From: Punctularia strigosozonata HHB-11173 SS5
Lineage: Eukaryota > Basidiomycota > Agaricomycetes > Corticiales > Punctulariaceae
Assembly (NCBI RefSeq): GCF_000264995.1
Contig: NW_006767438.1
Location: 124,001-188,000 of the forward strand
Length of the DNA: 64,000 nucleotides
Direction of reading: 5' to 3'
Below are positions 11,450 through 23,150 of the stretch, one piece after another (the stretch's first letter is position 1; each line of letters opens with the position of its first letter). The notes beneath the pieces were generated by a model, which was not told the origin of the DNA, did not search any database, and saw nothing but the letters and a program-made list of their open reading frames with translations. The position numbers and the translations under genes are program-made.

Positions 11450-12836
11450 ATGGGCTTCTCCGAAAATTACTGCTCGTTCTGGTGCGTGTCATCCATCCCG
11501 TTCAGCCGTGTCGGCGATATAAGAGTTTGTTTCGGGAAACACTACAGCGCCGGCCCTCTCTGCGATGCATACGATGAGTGGCGCCGGTATCTTTTCGGAT
11601 CCTCCGACACTTTGGATTGGCCCCCGGCAGATGGTGGATGGCGGAACAATCCTCCCGGTTTTCCCGTTCCAAAGGCGCCCGTAGACGACATAGTTCGCAT
11701 CTCCCCCAAGGAAGGAAAGTACTGGGAAGATGTGGTGAGTGTCGGTCCTGAATGGCCAGAAGACTGGGTTTCGCCTCCGAGGTGTGTGATTGCGTGTGTA
11801 GGCTCGTGCTGTTACGCTCGTCCTGACGAATATTAGCTCGTGGAGTGACTACGGGAGCATATACATTGAAGACGACGACGACGAGTGGAATCGTCTAGAC
11901 CCACAAGAGCCCCATCTATGCATTCCCATCCACAGGGGGTGCCTCTCCTTCCTATGTCGTCGCGGCAATGTGACGCCTATCCAACTCTGGAAATCGCTAT
12001 ACGAGCCAGCATCTGACGGTCATCCACGCTCAGGCGGTTTGAAATTCAACGGCCCTCTTTACGACGTTGTTTATTACGATATGTGTGGACGAGACAACCA
12101 AGTGTTCGGCTACGCCGTCTTGAGGGTCACCACCCGTGGGGATGAACCGGAGTTATGTGCCCGGTGGGACGATCCGGACACAATGGAAGACACCGTCTGG
12201 CTTCTCAGCCCGCCAACCATGCTCCCTCTCCCCGAATGTCTCGATACGCATTGGTCAGAAGCATCGCGGGCTCAGTCCAGCGAGCACGCTGCTGCGTGCA
12301 TGAAGGTCTTCGGCATCCCAGAACTGTTGGACGCCATCCTCTTCGCAGTCGTCGACCTGCCCGTCTCCGTTGCAGCTGCAGAGCTCTCCACGGACGTCAC
12401 GCATACCATCTTCGATCCCCCCTCTCTCGTATCCGCTACGAAGACGATCCTTGCACTCTGCCAGGTCAACCGTTTTTTCTGGGAAGGAATCAATCGTTAC
12501 CGTCAAGGATTATTCCTTCGACTCGCATGGCAATACGGATGGATGCTGCCGTGTTCCCCGGTCGAATGGCAGGCCTGGAAAGGCCGCTGCGATACCCTCG
12601 ACCTGCGCCTCGAGCAGCCGTACGACTGGCGATCATACCTGCTCACGTTCCTCCGCAAGGAAGAACGACATGTGAGGAACCGATGGCGCATGCATCGAAT
12701 GAGCGTGCAGTTCGCCCGGGGCTATCGTTACACAGCGGCGCAAGTCGGTCGAGATATGGAATGGAGCCTAGGTCAGCTAGGCTTGCGTAACAGTCTTAGC
12801 CCGCCTGATGCGTGGCCATGGGAGCAGTCCGCGTAA
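11450..12836 (+). CDS. F-box-like protein, tandem paralogue B
   Basis: Exons 11450-11781 and 11837-12836, joined in phase 2; 443 aa. Same architecture as paralogue A: Trp/Pro-rich N-terminus (WPPADGGWRNNPPGFPVP), acidic EDDDDEW, CIPIHRGCLSFLCRRG, then the F-box-like FGIPELLDAILFAVVDL and the Arg/Trp-rich end WPWEQSA. It has a short extra segment (TTRGDEPELCARW) where A has TEARW, and one extra Ala (HAAAC versus HAAC). The N-terminal half is clearly diverged from A, while the C-terminal half differs at only a few positions. It is probably functional. Confidence 0.75.
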
Positions 12837-12978
12837 CCGCAAGCCTTTGCAGTATTTGTATAGCTTCAAGGTGTGCGGGTGTGCGGCATCGATCATATAG
12901 GACGTTGCACCTACGAAAGTGGAGCGTATCTTTCCGGGTGGATTGCTGGACGTCTTCTGTCGAGATGTGGTGCGAGGA
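12171..12978 (+). repeat. Near-identical duplicated segment, copy B
   Basis: Partner of 10080-10892. The identity continues past the stop codon into the 3' flank (shared GGATTGCTGGACGTCTTCTG), so protein-level selection alone cannot explain it. Confidence 0.85.
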
Positions 12979-13135
12979 CCTTCATTACATTGGGTCAAGT
13001 ACTCGGAATTATTATATGACACGTAGATTCAACGTAGAGACAGGGCAGCTCATCCTCAGTGAGAGCCGTTACATGTTGTACAACCCATGATCCAGTTATG
13101 AGTCCTCCTATGTGCTCAGATATAGTCAAGGCGTC

Positions 13136-14708
13136 TCAAGCCATCACGGCACAGACGATCATGGCGGCCAGCAAGCCGAGGACGCTGGCGGTCACTTGCG
13201 CGGTCCCGCTCGAAGACGTCGAACTGGAACTCGAGCTGGTGCTAGTCTTGGTGGAAGTACCAGTCGCGGACGCGCTCGACGAACCTGGTAAGAAGTACGT
13301 ACACCCGTCAGTTGACGGAGATGGCGAAAACGCGGGCGGAAAGCACTGACCGCTCGAGGTGAAGGTTTTCACGTATTGGATCTCCCAGTACGCGGTGTCG
13401 TAGTTGCTCGCGGTGCCGACGAGGTCAGCGCATGATCCAGAGCAGCCCGTCGAGGTGAAGACGCTGTCGCTGCCCGCCCACGCGCCGCAGATGTCGGTGT
13501 TGATGATGAGGCTCTGCGACTTGAAGTACGTGCTGGGGTCACAGCCCGATGTGGGGTAGGATGCGGAGGGTTCGTCCCATGAAGATGGGTCGGGCGACTC
13601 GGAGGTCAGGTCCGACGGTATGTTGGAGCGCTACAACGCCAAGGTAAGACATCGGGTTCGCATGTGGTTCCGCGGTATCGAGACGAACCTCGAAGAACCA
13701 GATCTGGATACCGTCAGTGGACCAGTACATGGCGTAAACACCACCTCCATTGCTCGCAAAGGCAGAGCCGACGGAGCTCGAGGACGCAGTTTCGCTGATG
13801 CCGCAGCCTTCGTTGCCAGTTAACTATGACAATGGTGAGCGAACGTCAGGAGGGGGACACGCGACCAGAGGACATACAGTGTAGTTGTAGTCGCAGTTCG
13901 TGTATAGGTCGGTGCCCGTGTGAGGGAACGAGGTATCGTTTACGAGCGTGCAGCCCGACTTGGCGTGTAATGAGTATTGGTTCGCCGACTTGAGGTTCAC
14001 CGTCTCGATCTATGGATGGTTAGCTCAACGAAGTCAACTAGGGTGCGCACTCAGCGTACTCACGATGTCAATCTCGCCGTTCTCATCAGTACCCGTCTCC
14101 GTATCGAGCGTCCAGAAGGAAGGCCAGACAGAGCACTGAGGCAAGGAGAATATAGAGTCAGAAAACGCGCGAGAACCGGGGCGTGACGTGGACTCACCCC
14201 GTACGGTATGTGTGTCGCGTCTATCGCCACAAGCGTGCCGATGACGATGGTATCGTTGCTGATCACCATGACGGTGTTGCGGCCGAACGTGGAGTATTCT
14301 CCCGGGTTCGGGTCGGAGGACGAATTATCCACCTTAAGGATGACATTGCCCGCCGAGTTCACGTAGGCGAGCTGGTCCGATGTCGCGACGGACGAGTTCA
14401 CATAACTGAATGGACGCAATTAGACAGCAAAAGAGGGGTAGGGGCGGGGAGGCGCACTGGATATTTCCATAGTTCGTCGGGTCGGTTTCAGACCCGTTCA
14501 CGTAGAATCCTGCGATCAAGACGCGTCAGCTCGCGTTCTGATCTCCCTTCCGCCACCATCCCACCGGCCGAGGATGGCCCAGCACGAAAACGCGAGACGT
14601 ACCGTTGAAAAAGGTGTCACCCGAATAGCTGCTCGCGAGCTTCAATGACGACGCCGCAGCCAGAGAGGTGAAGCCGGCAAGGGCACTGAGCGTAACCAAC
14701 GAACGCAT
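13136..14708 (-). CDS. GH16 endo-beta-glucanase, GPI-type
   Basis: A secreted glycoside hydrolase family 16 enzyme, expected to cut beta-1,3 or mixed beta-1,3/1,4-glucan in the fungal wall or its surroundings. Signal peptide (MRSLVTLSALAGFTSLAAAS), then the GH16 fold start (SLKLASSYSGDTFFNG), the substrate-cleft CSVWPSFWTLD, and the catalytic ExDxxE motif read as GEIDI-IET across an intron. Further on come YAMYWSTDGIQIWFF and Cys-rich segments. The C-terminus is a Ser/Thr-rich linker followed by a hydrophobic tail (VTASVLGLLAAMIVCAVMA), the layout of a GPI-anchor signal. About seven to eight exons with short introns, all in phase. It resembles basidiomycete laminarinase-type GH16 proteins; exact specificity cannot be read. 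Confidence 0.9.
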
Positions 14709-15416
14709 TCAAACGAGGCCGGTGCGATGAAGAAGAATAGACTTGTGTTTGGAGGGGACTTGGCCTCTCCATCGGACCTGGTGTCCCGCTATATATGGGC
14801 CGAGGCGGACCTACTCAATCAGGCACTCAGTCGCTCAGATTGGTTCGAGACCGACGCTGGTTATCCACCTTGGCATCTTGGCAATTCGAATTATGCTCAG
14901 GCGGAGATCATTTAATGGGCCACGGGCTCCGCGACAGCCAATCGAGACCATCGAAGAGGAGGTGAAAGCAGGCGGAGCTTGGATCTGTGACGTTTATTGT
15001 CAGCCGAGAATATCGACGGGGGCGTGCCATCCTCGGAGTCGCAGCAAGTCGAACAGGGCGCCGTTGGCACCCGCGAGGCGCCCGACGCCTGCTGGAGTTA
15101 CGTTCTTTCTCGGACGCTGGAGGAAATCTTCTGCTGCGTGCTGCGCCGGCCTTCGTACACGCTCTTGCATGCTGTGTCAAAGCTGTGTCCGTACGTTCAC
15201 TTCCGGTCCAACTTTTTGTCGGTGCATCCTCAGCAAGCCGCGCTTGGCTCGCATTCTGGGGCTCGATGACGTCCATCGCCTTCTCAGCTATCACAACTCA
15301 CGCCCGGAGTTCGCGGGTCACAAGCCTGTACTCGGTGGACTCGATGAATGAATGGCATTCTCACTCTCACGATCGCCTGCTCTTATCTGCTCGCTGCGAG
15401 GGTGTAGCCGTGCACC
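14709..15416. other. Divergent promoter region (GH16 / P450 copy 3)
   Basis: No supported gene; open frames on both strands start without good ATGs and overlap one another. Contains a TATA box for the GH16 gene. Confidence 0.5.
14790..14796 (-). promoter_or_regulatory. TATA box of the GH16 gene
   Basis: CATATATAG on the minus strand, about 82 bp upstream of the ATG at 14708; spacing fits a fungal core promoter. Confidence 0.5.
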
Positions 15417-17590
15417 ATGACGGACAAAACTCTGTCTTTACTAGCAGCGTTGCTATGTGTCGGGCTACCGGCAATATGGTTGAGAAGGTGGAGCGAGCAA
15501 CGCCAGCGTTTCCTGCCACCGGGGCCGAAAGGCTATCCCCTCATCGGCAACCTATTCGACGTGCCCGATCACCATGAATGGGAGACTTACAGCAAGTGGG
15601 GAGAGGAGCATGGTAGCAGTCCGGCACATAATCTCGAAACAGGTGCACTAACTCCAGTCGCCCATGAACAGGAGACATCGTCTACGTCAAGGTCCTCGGA
15701 CAGGCTAATGTAGCTTCGAGCAACCGACAATGTTCGCCCTTAATAACTCGGTTTAGGTCATCCTGAACTCGGCGGAAGCCATGCATCATATTTTGGAAAA
15801 GAGCTCTGCTGCATCCTCTGATCGACCGAAAATGACTCTCCTGAACGATTTGTGAGAGCCATCGCCGTCTCTGCCTTCCTGTCCTCACAGGATCGCGAAG
15901 GATAGGATTCTCGTGGCATTTCGCCTTCATGCCATATGGGTACATCGTCCCTTATCACTTTTGAGTTGTCTGCTAATAACGCCCTTTCTGTCCAGCGAGA
16001 GATGGCGGCAACTCCGCCGCATATTCCACGAGAACTTTAACCCGACAGCAGTCACATCGTTCTTCCCGATCCAGCGAAGACAAAGGATCGATCTCCTTCG
16101 CCGACTCCACCGCTCGCCTCATCGTTTTGTTGAGCACTTTCAGCACTACGTTGGTGCTACGATAATGGAGGTGAGAGGTCTCCTGCCTGGGGAGCTAGTA
16201 TGTATGTAGTATGCCGCGTCACGTTACCTCTTCAGGCCGTGTACGGTATCAAGGTTGCTGCCGAAGGCGATCCATACATTGAGACAGCGAACGTTGTGGC
16301 GGAAGCCGTGACCGAGGCCGGCACCACCACCCTGAATCTCGTCGACAGTTTCCCCATCAGTGAGCTCTGATGCTCGCAACCCGTGATAGTCGTGGACGAA
16401 CTCCTCTCCAGTGAAATATATCCCGGCCTGGTTTCCCGGGGCTCGCTTCAAGGCGAAGGCGAATGAATGGCGTCAGTACGGCCTCATGATGATCACCAAA
16501 CCGTTCGAAAGGGCCAAGAGGGAAACGGTGCATAACAAACGTCTGATTTCCAAGAGAAGCCGAGCGCTAACGAGATGCTCGTTTGTTGCAGGTGGAGGGA
16601 ACTGCCCAACCGTCCTTCACTTCCGAGAACCTCGAAGCCCTGTGGTCTACATGTAGCCATGATGACCCTCGTGTCCTTCGCGAAGAGGAACTGATAAGGG
16701 ACGCGGGCGCCGCGGCGTACGAGGCTGGCTCCGGTACTGTAGGTTCATGTTTGATCTCCAGAAGCAGCATGGTTCTGACCCTGGATCGTAGACTGCAGAA
16801 GCTATGCATACGTTCACGCTCGCGATGGTCCTATATCCAGACGTACAGCGCAAAGCACAGGAGGAAATTGACGCTGTCGTCGGCCCGCATCGATTGCCCG
16901 ACTTCAACGATCGCCCACATCTTCCTTACTTGGACTGTATCATCACCGAGATCCATCGGTGGTACACTGTCCAGCCGTTGGCCCAACAACACCGCGCCTC
17001 CGAAGACATCCCATACCGTGGCTACATCATCCCGAAAGGAGCGACCATAACACCCAACGTTTGGTAAGGGGCACGTTCGCTTCGGCGTTGTACTTGAGCT
17101 GAAACCATCCCATTAGGAGCGTCCTGCGGGACGAACGCGTATACGGCTCCGACGTCGGCACATTCAACCCGGAACGTTGGCTCCGTCCAGGTCTTGAGAA
17201 TGCCCCTCGTGGGTTCCCGAGCGGTACCTTTGGATATGGTCGGAGGTGAAGCAGCCGTCGTCCGCGTTCCTTGATTTTCTGATCATCCGAGTCGGGTCAT
17301 GTAGGGTGTGTCCCGGGAGGTATATGGCCGATAACTCCCTCTTCATCGCCACCTCGTCTATCCTTGCCACCTACAACATCAAGCGAGCCGTCGACGAGAA
17401 GGGGCAGGAAATCCCTGTTCATGAGAGGTTCACGGATGGTTTCATGATGTCCGTCGTCTCATCACCTTTTTGGACTCTCCCTCTGATGATAACCAACCAA
17501 AACAGTCACCCCCAGCCCTTCCGATGTACCATAGAGCTCCGGAGCGCACAAGCTGAACGCCTTATATACGATGACTCCGATATTGGGTGA
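15417..17590 (+). CDS. Cytochrome P450 (copy 3), OrdA/CYP64-like
   Basis: About 12 exons in the same positions as the two P450s at 1.2-6.3 kb, on the opposite strand. In order: membrane anchor (LSLLAALLCVGLPAIWL), hinge RFLPPGPKGYPLIGNLF, FSWHFAFMPYG, RRIFHENFNPTAV, MKYIPAWFPGARF, I-helix AYEAGSGT (16716-16739), K-helix EIHR, FNPERWLRP, and the heme loop FGYGRR-VCPG. The last exon ends RLIYDDSDIG. Splice phases are consistent throughout, so the gene looks intact. It is more diverged than copies 1 and 2 are from each other but shares exon structure and the unusual I-helix, which indicates one local family. The substrate is unknown. Confidence 0.85.
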
Positions 17591-17750
17591 ACCAAGGCAT
17601 ACTGATGCGCAGCAGTTGTTCTTGATAGGACCACGCCAATTCAACTTCTACTTGCCCCGAACAGTGAGCTGCCCTCAACGTGTCTGTTAAGAGCAAGTCC
17701 ACGTCAGAATAGGTCTTCGGTATTCGCGCACGTTACTCGCTTAAGAATCA

Positions 17751-19137
17751 TCAACTTTTGAGAGGCCGCAGCTTCAGAAACTCGTGTTCATGACCACCAC
17801 TGTTCCGACTCCAGGAGAGGATGATTGCAGTCCGTGGAAGGTCGTGCCTTAAGGCGTATATCCGATGTCGCAGAGCTTCCAACACGCGTGGTTCTCCCTC
17901 GGAGGACATGTCGTCGTCTCGAAGAACCAGTCGCAGACCGATGAGGCTGCGGTATTGCGGCAACCGAATGAGGCCGACTATCAAAGGCCATAAACCATGT
18001 AAAACGTATCCGTCGAACGCTCGGATAGAAGGAAGTGCCGTTATGGACAGATATCTGACGGACGTCGATCCCACCGTCGAGAGCAAGGCGATAGTAGGCC
18101 AAATCAACAATGGCGTGAGCGCTGCCGGCCAGCTAAACCGGATCGACTGTAAATTGGTTTGAGACCTCAGATGGGCGTCGAATGACGGTGGTACTGTGAG
18201 TCGATTCGGGCACATGAGTGCTCAATTCAACACAACATCCGATACACTGCGCACTTTGTACAGAGCCCGCTGTCCGTATGTCCTGCACCACGCATTCTAA
18301 AGACTGTACAGACTGACCAATGTCAAGCAACAACTGGCGCGGGACTAAGTTGTGGAGATGGTGTGCCTCGTGCCGTATATGGTTCACGCTGTCAGGCGGG
18401 GTACATCGCAGAATCCAGCCGAGGACGCCTCGCAGGCCGATTGAAGTTAGATCCCCGGATAAGCTTCGCGGGGAAAGATCCATGGTGTCCGCTCCGTCCG
18501 TCTCGGCCGCGGTGGGACGCACCCACCAACCGACATTGTATATTCCCAGTCTTCGGATGGGGAACAAGCTGAGAATGGCGCAGAACGTCTGGAAGTCGTC
18601 GAATGCGCAATCCCGAAACGTGATGTCGTTCGCGTTTCTGAAGCTTTTCAGGAAAGGGTTGGGCCGCAGGTGCGGCGGCCAGCACCGCTGTATGTGCAAC
18701 GCTTCGAGGGACGCCAGCGGCGCATCAAGAGCGTCATAGCACGGGTTTTCTTCAATGAACGCGTAGATGACGACTTTCTTCACCAAATTGTGGGCTAGCT
18801 TGGGCGATAGCTGTACAGAGCGTCGAAATCTATTCCACGTCTTGGACGAGTCGATTTGAACAGTGTGGAAGAGGTGCATCTGGCTCGACGGACACCATGA
18901 ACGACAAACCAGGGAACATGCGCGTAGCGTTTTGGTGTCATCGTGGAGGTGGTCCAGTACTCCGTCCCAGAGTTCAGCGGGGAGCATGATTGGCCACGTT
19001 GACCGCGAGGATGCAGTGAATGCAAAGTCCGGATTGAAGTTGCAAATTGAAATGGGAACGCCGTGAATTGAATGGATGCTGGCTTGGTCAGAGTGGTCGA
19101 GGTACATCATATAGAACACGTCATCAGCTCTGGACAT
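17751..19137 (-). CDS. F-box protein
   Basis: Two coding exons. The first runs from MSRADDVFYMMY (ATG at 19137) through the F-box (MLPAELWDGVLDHLHDD then LRACSLVCRSWCPSSQMHLF). A phase-1 intron of about 61 bp (GTGCGC...CTCACAG) then leads to the exon with QTNLQSIRFSW, ending at 17751. Total about 430 aa. The C-terminal part has leucine-rich, repeat-like segments typical of Agaricomycete F-box proteins, which act as substrate adaptors of SCF ubiquitin ligases through Skp1. The start could instead be the Met just before LPAELW. Partner and target are unknown. Confidence 0.75.
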
Positions 19138-19474
19138 CTTTTGCACGCGTTCGATTTCATCATAGACTGCATACAGCCTTACGGGGTATTATATCAAAGG
19201 TCAACGGGATAACGGCAAAACAGAGGACGCGCTACTCGTGTCAATAGAGCTATAGCAATAGTGAACAGTGAACTGGTGGTACATGGGGACGGAATGTGTA
19301 CGAAAGAAAATCCAAATGAACGTAAGCATGCAACCATCCCAGATTGCTGCAGGGGAATCGGAGAGACGTGGAGGATAATAGGGAGACGTGAACGGGAGCT
19401 TGCGTAAAGTGGACACCAAAACGGGAGACGGAACATCAAAGTCTAGATTGTCGTTTTCGGCGGGAGGAATCCGA
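19138..19474. other. Intergenic, F-box promoter and CHS7 3' side
   Basis: No gene or motif supported here. Confidence 0.4.
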
Positions 19475-22400
19475 CTACCGTCCGTAGTAATCGTCATCCC
19501 ACGATTCTACAGCAGGCAACCACATGTCAGAAAGCTGTTGACGTGTAGGAGGAACAAGGACGTACCCTCTGTGATACTTCTCCAAGCGAGGTATATCACA
19601 CCGACGGCGGCGGTCTCGAGAAGCGTCGCGACGAACGAACCGTCAACCTTATGGTTTGCGCCCTACAGAAGAAGCCTAAAGTTCAGCATCGATCGACCCC
19701 AGAGGCGTCGGGCACGCACTTTACAGATGACCTTGTTCAACAGGTAGTAGTCCAGTTGGCTGAGCACGAAGAGGATGAAGGCTAGGGAGAAGAACCACAT
19801 CGGGCGGACTTCGTTGAGGACCCCGAGCACGATGTACAGCATCAGCGCGAAGTAGACGATGGCCGCACTGTGAGTGACGCCGAGGTCAGCGATGCACGAA
19901 CAGTGGAAGTCAAGCAGGTAGGGCATGAAGGCGCAGGTGGCATAACCCCAGAGGAAACGGTAACGGGCGTGGAATATGACGCGTAAAGGACGGCCCGGCA
20001 TGTACAAAACGTATTGCAATGCCATTCGCGGGGCGCATCCGCTTTATGGGGTCGCCCTCCGCAGGCAGAGTGAGCTGCCAAAGCTGCATGGGGCCCGATG
20101 TTGGTAACGAAAGACAGGCAGACGCCCATCAATGGACCAGATCTAGAGCAGCGCACAATCTCTCGGGAAAGTTGGAAGCCCGAATCGAGCCCGTCTAACA
20201 GGATGGCAATGGCGTGCGGACCATCACCCCATCGAAGGCCTGCAAGTCCCGGCCAAAGGCGAAGTGCGAAACCCGAAATGGACGTGGGCCATCTTCATCA
20301 GAGTCAGGCTATCAGCCAACAGCAGGACGCATAAACAATGGCTGTCTTGAGAACCCGCGTAAGGCTGGTCGGCCCTCGAGTCAAAAGCACAGCCCGTGTG
20401 CCGCGGCATAGCCTGGCGAACAGGGCGAGTAGCACAGACTCCGAGATGAATGAAGGTCGGCGAAAGTCGAAGAGAAAACGGGCCCATAATAGTCCACACA
20501 TGGATGGAGGGGCAGACCGAGGGACGTCACATCCCACGCCTTTCCCGGGACGTGGTGAATATAGACCATCGAAGAAGATGCGGGTGCGAGGCACGTCGAA
20601 TCGAAAGCGCGCTGCGCCGGATCGAAGGCGGACGCGACGAGAAGTCGCGAGCTCCACCGACGAGAAGCCAAACGCTGATAAAAAAAAACGGATAACCTCG
20701 CCCAAACCAGAAACAAAGTGCGTCCGAACCGCAGCTCCAACCATGCGGTCGCCGCATCAGGTACATATGCACGACGATGGCACCGAACGCCCGCCACTGA
20801 AAACAAAACGAGCCGAAACAAAGACCGTCCCTTGGATCCGGAATGGATATTGCCGGTGAAACCGAGCGTTGGCGGGACCGATGCGATGAATAACACTCAT
20901 CGCTCCCAACATAGTCGCCGTCGGCATCCCAGGGGAGGGTGGACACTCTGGGCGTCGCCTTGGACGAGTTGCGTTGCGTCCCCGTTGCCCTCGCATCGAA
21001 AACACGGTCGAGAATGGCTAGTCTCGGTCCGTTGGCAGTGCCCGCGCCATCTTTAGAACCTTTCCAACATAAGAGAGCGAAGCGCCGATTGTCGGTACGG
21101 GTGGGCGCCTGTTACACACGGCCGCTTTTCCGATAGAACGCCCATCGTCATCGACGGCGAAGCGGAGCCCCAGCCCCCCCGCCGCCTCTTCGTATCTGAA
21201 ACGCGATGAACGAGACGAGCGGCGCGTTCGGTGATGGCATTGCCGGAGGACCGTATCACGACTAGCGCGAGGGAGGCGATAGGCGCCCAGGGTCGCCTTT
21301 GGTCCATTCGGCGTGCTTCGCGAAGGCAAAACAAAGGAACAAATCGCCACGCCAGCGAAAGCTCCAACACCGGAAAAAAAAGAGCGCCGAGATGGACGGC
21401 AAAGGCGCGAGTATCGAAGAAGCGAGAAAAAGAGGTTTGCCACTCACACGGCGGGCCATATATTGGTAAGGACGAAGAGCGCGATGTTGTGTAAGGAAGC
21501 CGGATCCTGCCTGGACGGCGCTACCGGCGAATAAAGTGTTAGACGTAGAGTTCGCGATGACAAGTACGCGCAGCGCAAACGAAACTAAGAATTTGACTTA
21601 CCGAAGGCTGATGTCCAGTTGAATGCGGTGTCCAGCGAGATATAGGTTGTTGCGACGAAGAACGCCAAAACGAAGAAGTGGAACGGCTAGACGGTGAGAG
21701 AGATCAGTAAGGAAGTCGCAGCGTGTCGGATGTGGGCGGGACGGCGGGCAGATCAAACGAGCAAAAGATGTTCGGTGCGGAGACGCAAGGAAGCCAACGG
21801 ACCGTCATGCAGCGTACGCAGCACGAGTCTAAAGTATTCAAGATTCTCGGCGGGGAATTCGGAGTCTGAGCATTCACTCCTCCGCCGGCGACGCTCTCGG
21901 AAGGATCCTAACCTGGGAACGAACGGGAAGCCGGCACGAACGGATGAAACGAGAAAAGCCATGCTGGTTCGTGCCCCACTCCACGAGTCCCGCGGTCCCG
22001 GACCCCAGGAGCTCCACGGAGTTCCGTCGTTCATCACCCTCCAAGAACCACTTAGGCCTCCATCGTACACCGAACAGTAGCCCCCCAGCCCGCCTTCCAA
22101 CCCGCCCCACTGCCCCCTCCTTCTTCGCATCTCCACCGCCGACAAAAAGGGACGAGCGAAGAAAAGCATGACGAGTAGAGACGACTCACGATCATCGAGC
22201 TGATCGTCCCGTCCTCGACCACCTGCGTCGCGACGATGCCGTTGGCCAGCAACGCCCAAAACGTGGCCGCGACGAGGCCGGCGTGGATGGCGGTGATGAC
22301 CGTTAAACTGGTCGTGCCCTGGTTCCCAGCCGGTGAGCAACATGATCGATATCGGGACATTGGAGGCAAGGACTCGCCTGTTCGAGGAGGGAGCCGGTGC

Positions 22401-23150
22401 TGATGAGCTGGAAGGGGAGGGTGAGGAGGTAGAGCACGAAGAAATATCGGATCTCGACGCGGCCTGGGATTAGGATGATTTCGTCAGGTCGATTCACGAG
22501 GCGAAGAAGATGGGGAGCGGGACTCACCGACGGCGGCTCTTCGCCTATGCGCGCCCAATATCAGCGCGAGCACGAAGACGATGCTCACGGCGCACGCGAC
22601 TATATTCGCCACGTTGCCTATGCTGCTGTCATGTCCTGCGCGAAGGGGAACGATGCGATATGAGGTTTTTTTTCGACGGAAAAAAGGGTGGATGTAGACG
22701 TATGCGTACCGAGGCGGGGTATGCCACATTCGGGGTTGATGCCGACGGGTGCGGCGGGGCGGTTGGACAAGGTGGAGTCGCCTGCGGGAAGGGCGAGGGG
22801 CGTCAGCGTGTTGTTTCATGGTAGATTTCGATGTGGAGAAATCGGGTGGTCTGGGGTTGGCCATGTTCGTCCAGAGCGCGTTCACGTTCACCGCAACCCC
22901 ATCGAGGTTTCATCCGCCATGCGTCCACCCATGACCGGGTGCCGCCCCGGAGATAGAGTGGTGAACGTCGCTCGCCCGATCCTCCACCAAATTCCAACCG
23001 CCACTCCCGAATCGCCAGACCATCGATTCAAAAGCACTCACCAACGAGTGCAGTAGAGTTCTTGTGTTCCAACTGTCGATAGAACAGATTACACCACGGA
23101 TAAGACGGTAGCTGGTGGCACAGCGGGGCAAAGTCGCCAAAGCGGGTCAT
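19475..23150 (-). CDS. CHS7: Chs7, chitin synthase export chaperone
   Basis: Multi-pass ER membrane protein needed, in yeast, for export of the chitin synthase Chs3 from the ER. Start MTRFGDFAPLCHQLPSYPWC (23150). Family-typical stretches: NPECGIPRLG, RVEIRYFFVLYLLTLPFQLI, FWALLANGIVATQVVEDGT followed by ISSMI, LHNIALFVLTNIWPAV, YFALMLYIVLGVLNEVRPMW, SQLDYYLLNKVICK, and KVDGSFVATLLETAAVGVIY with the end SWDDDYYGR (stop 19475-19477). About ten exons, all in phase. The gene is long because several introns are long: 21687-22189 (503 bp) and 19868-21447 (1,580 bp). The intron 22319-22377 uses a GC donor (CAG|GCGAGT). The protein itself looks complete. Confidence 0.9.
19868..21447 (-). other. 1.58-kb intron inside CHS7
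   Basis: Donor GT|GTGAGT at 21447 and acceptor CACTCACAG at 19868 join ...NIWPAV to AAIVYFALM in frame. The interior has CpG-rich and purine-rich stretches and overlapping ORFs of up to 173 codons on both strands, none with recognisable domains. I see no terminal inverted repeats or target-site duplication by eye. Confidence 0.7.
22319..22377 (-). other. GC-AG intron in CHS7
   Basis: 59 bp, CAG|GCGAGT donor and GAACCAG acceptor; needed to join LISTGSLLEQ to GTTSLTVITAI in frame. Confidence 0.75.

Noticed and set aside
14987-15577. 196-codon plus-strand ORF
   Set aside because: Starts at GTG, overlaps the first exon of P450 copy 3 in another frame and shows no domain.
13200-17590. Secondary-metabolite gene cluster around the P450s
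   Set aside because: No polyketide, peptide or terpene synthase and no transporter or pathway regulator is visible nearby.
20338-20859. 173-codon plus-strand ORF inside the CHS7 intron
   Set aside because: Arg/Lys/Pro-rich composition and overlapping frames on both strands look like chance in GC-rich DNA; no domain.
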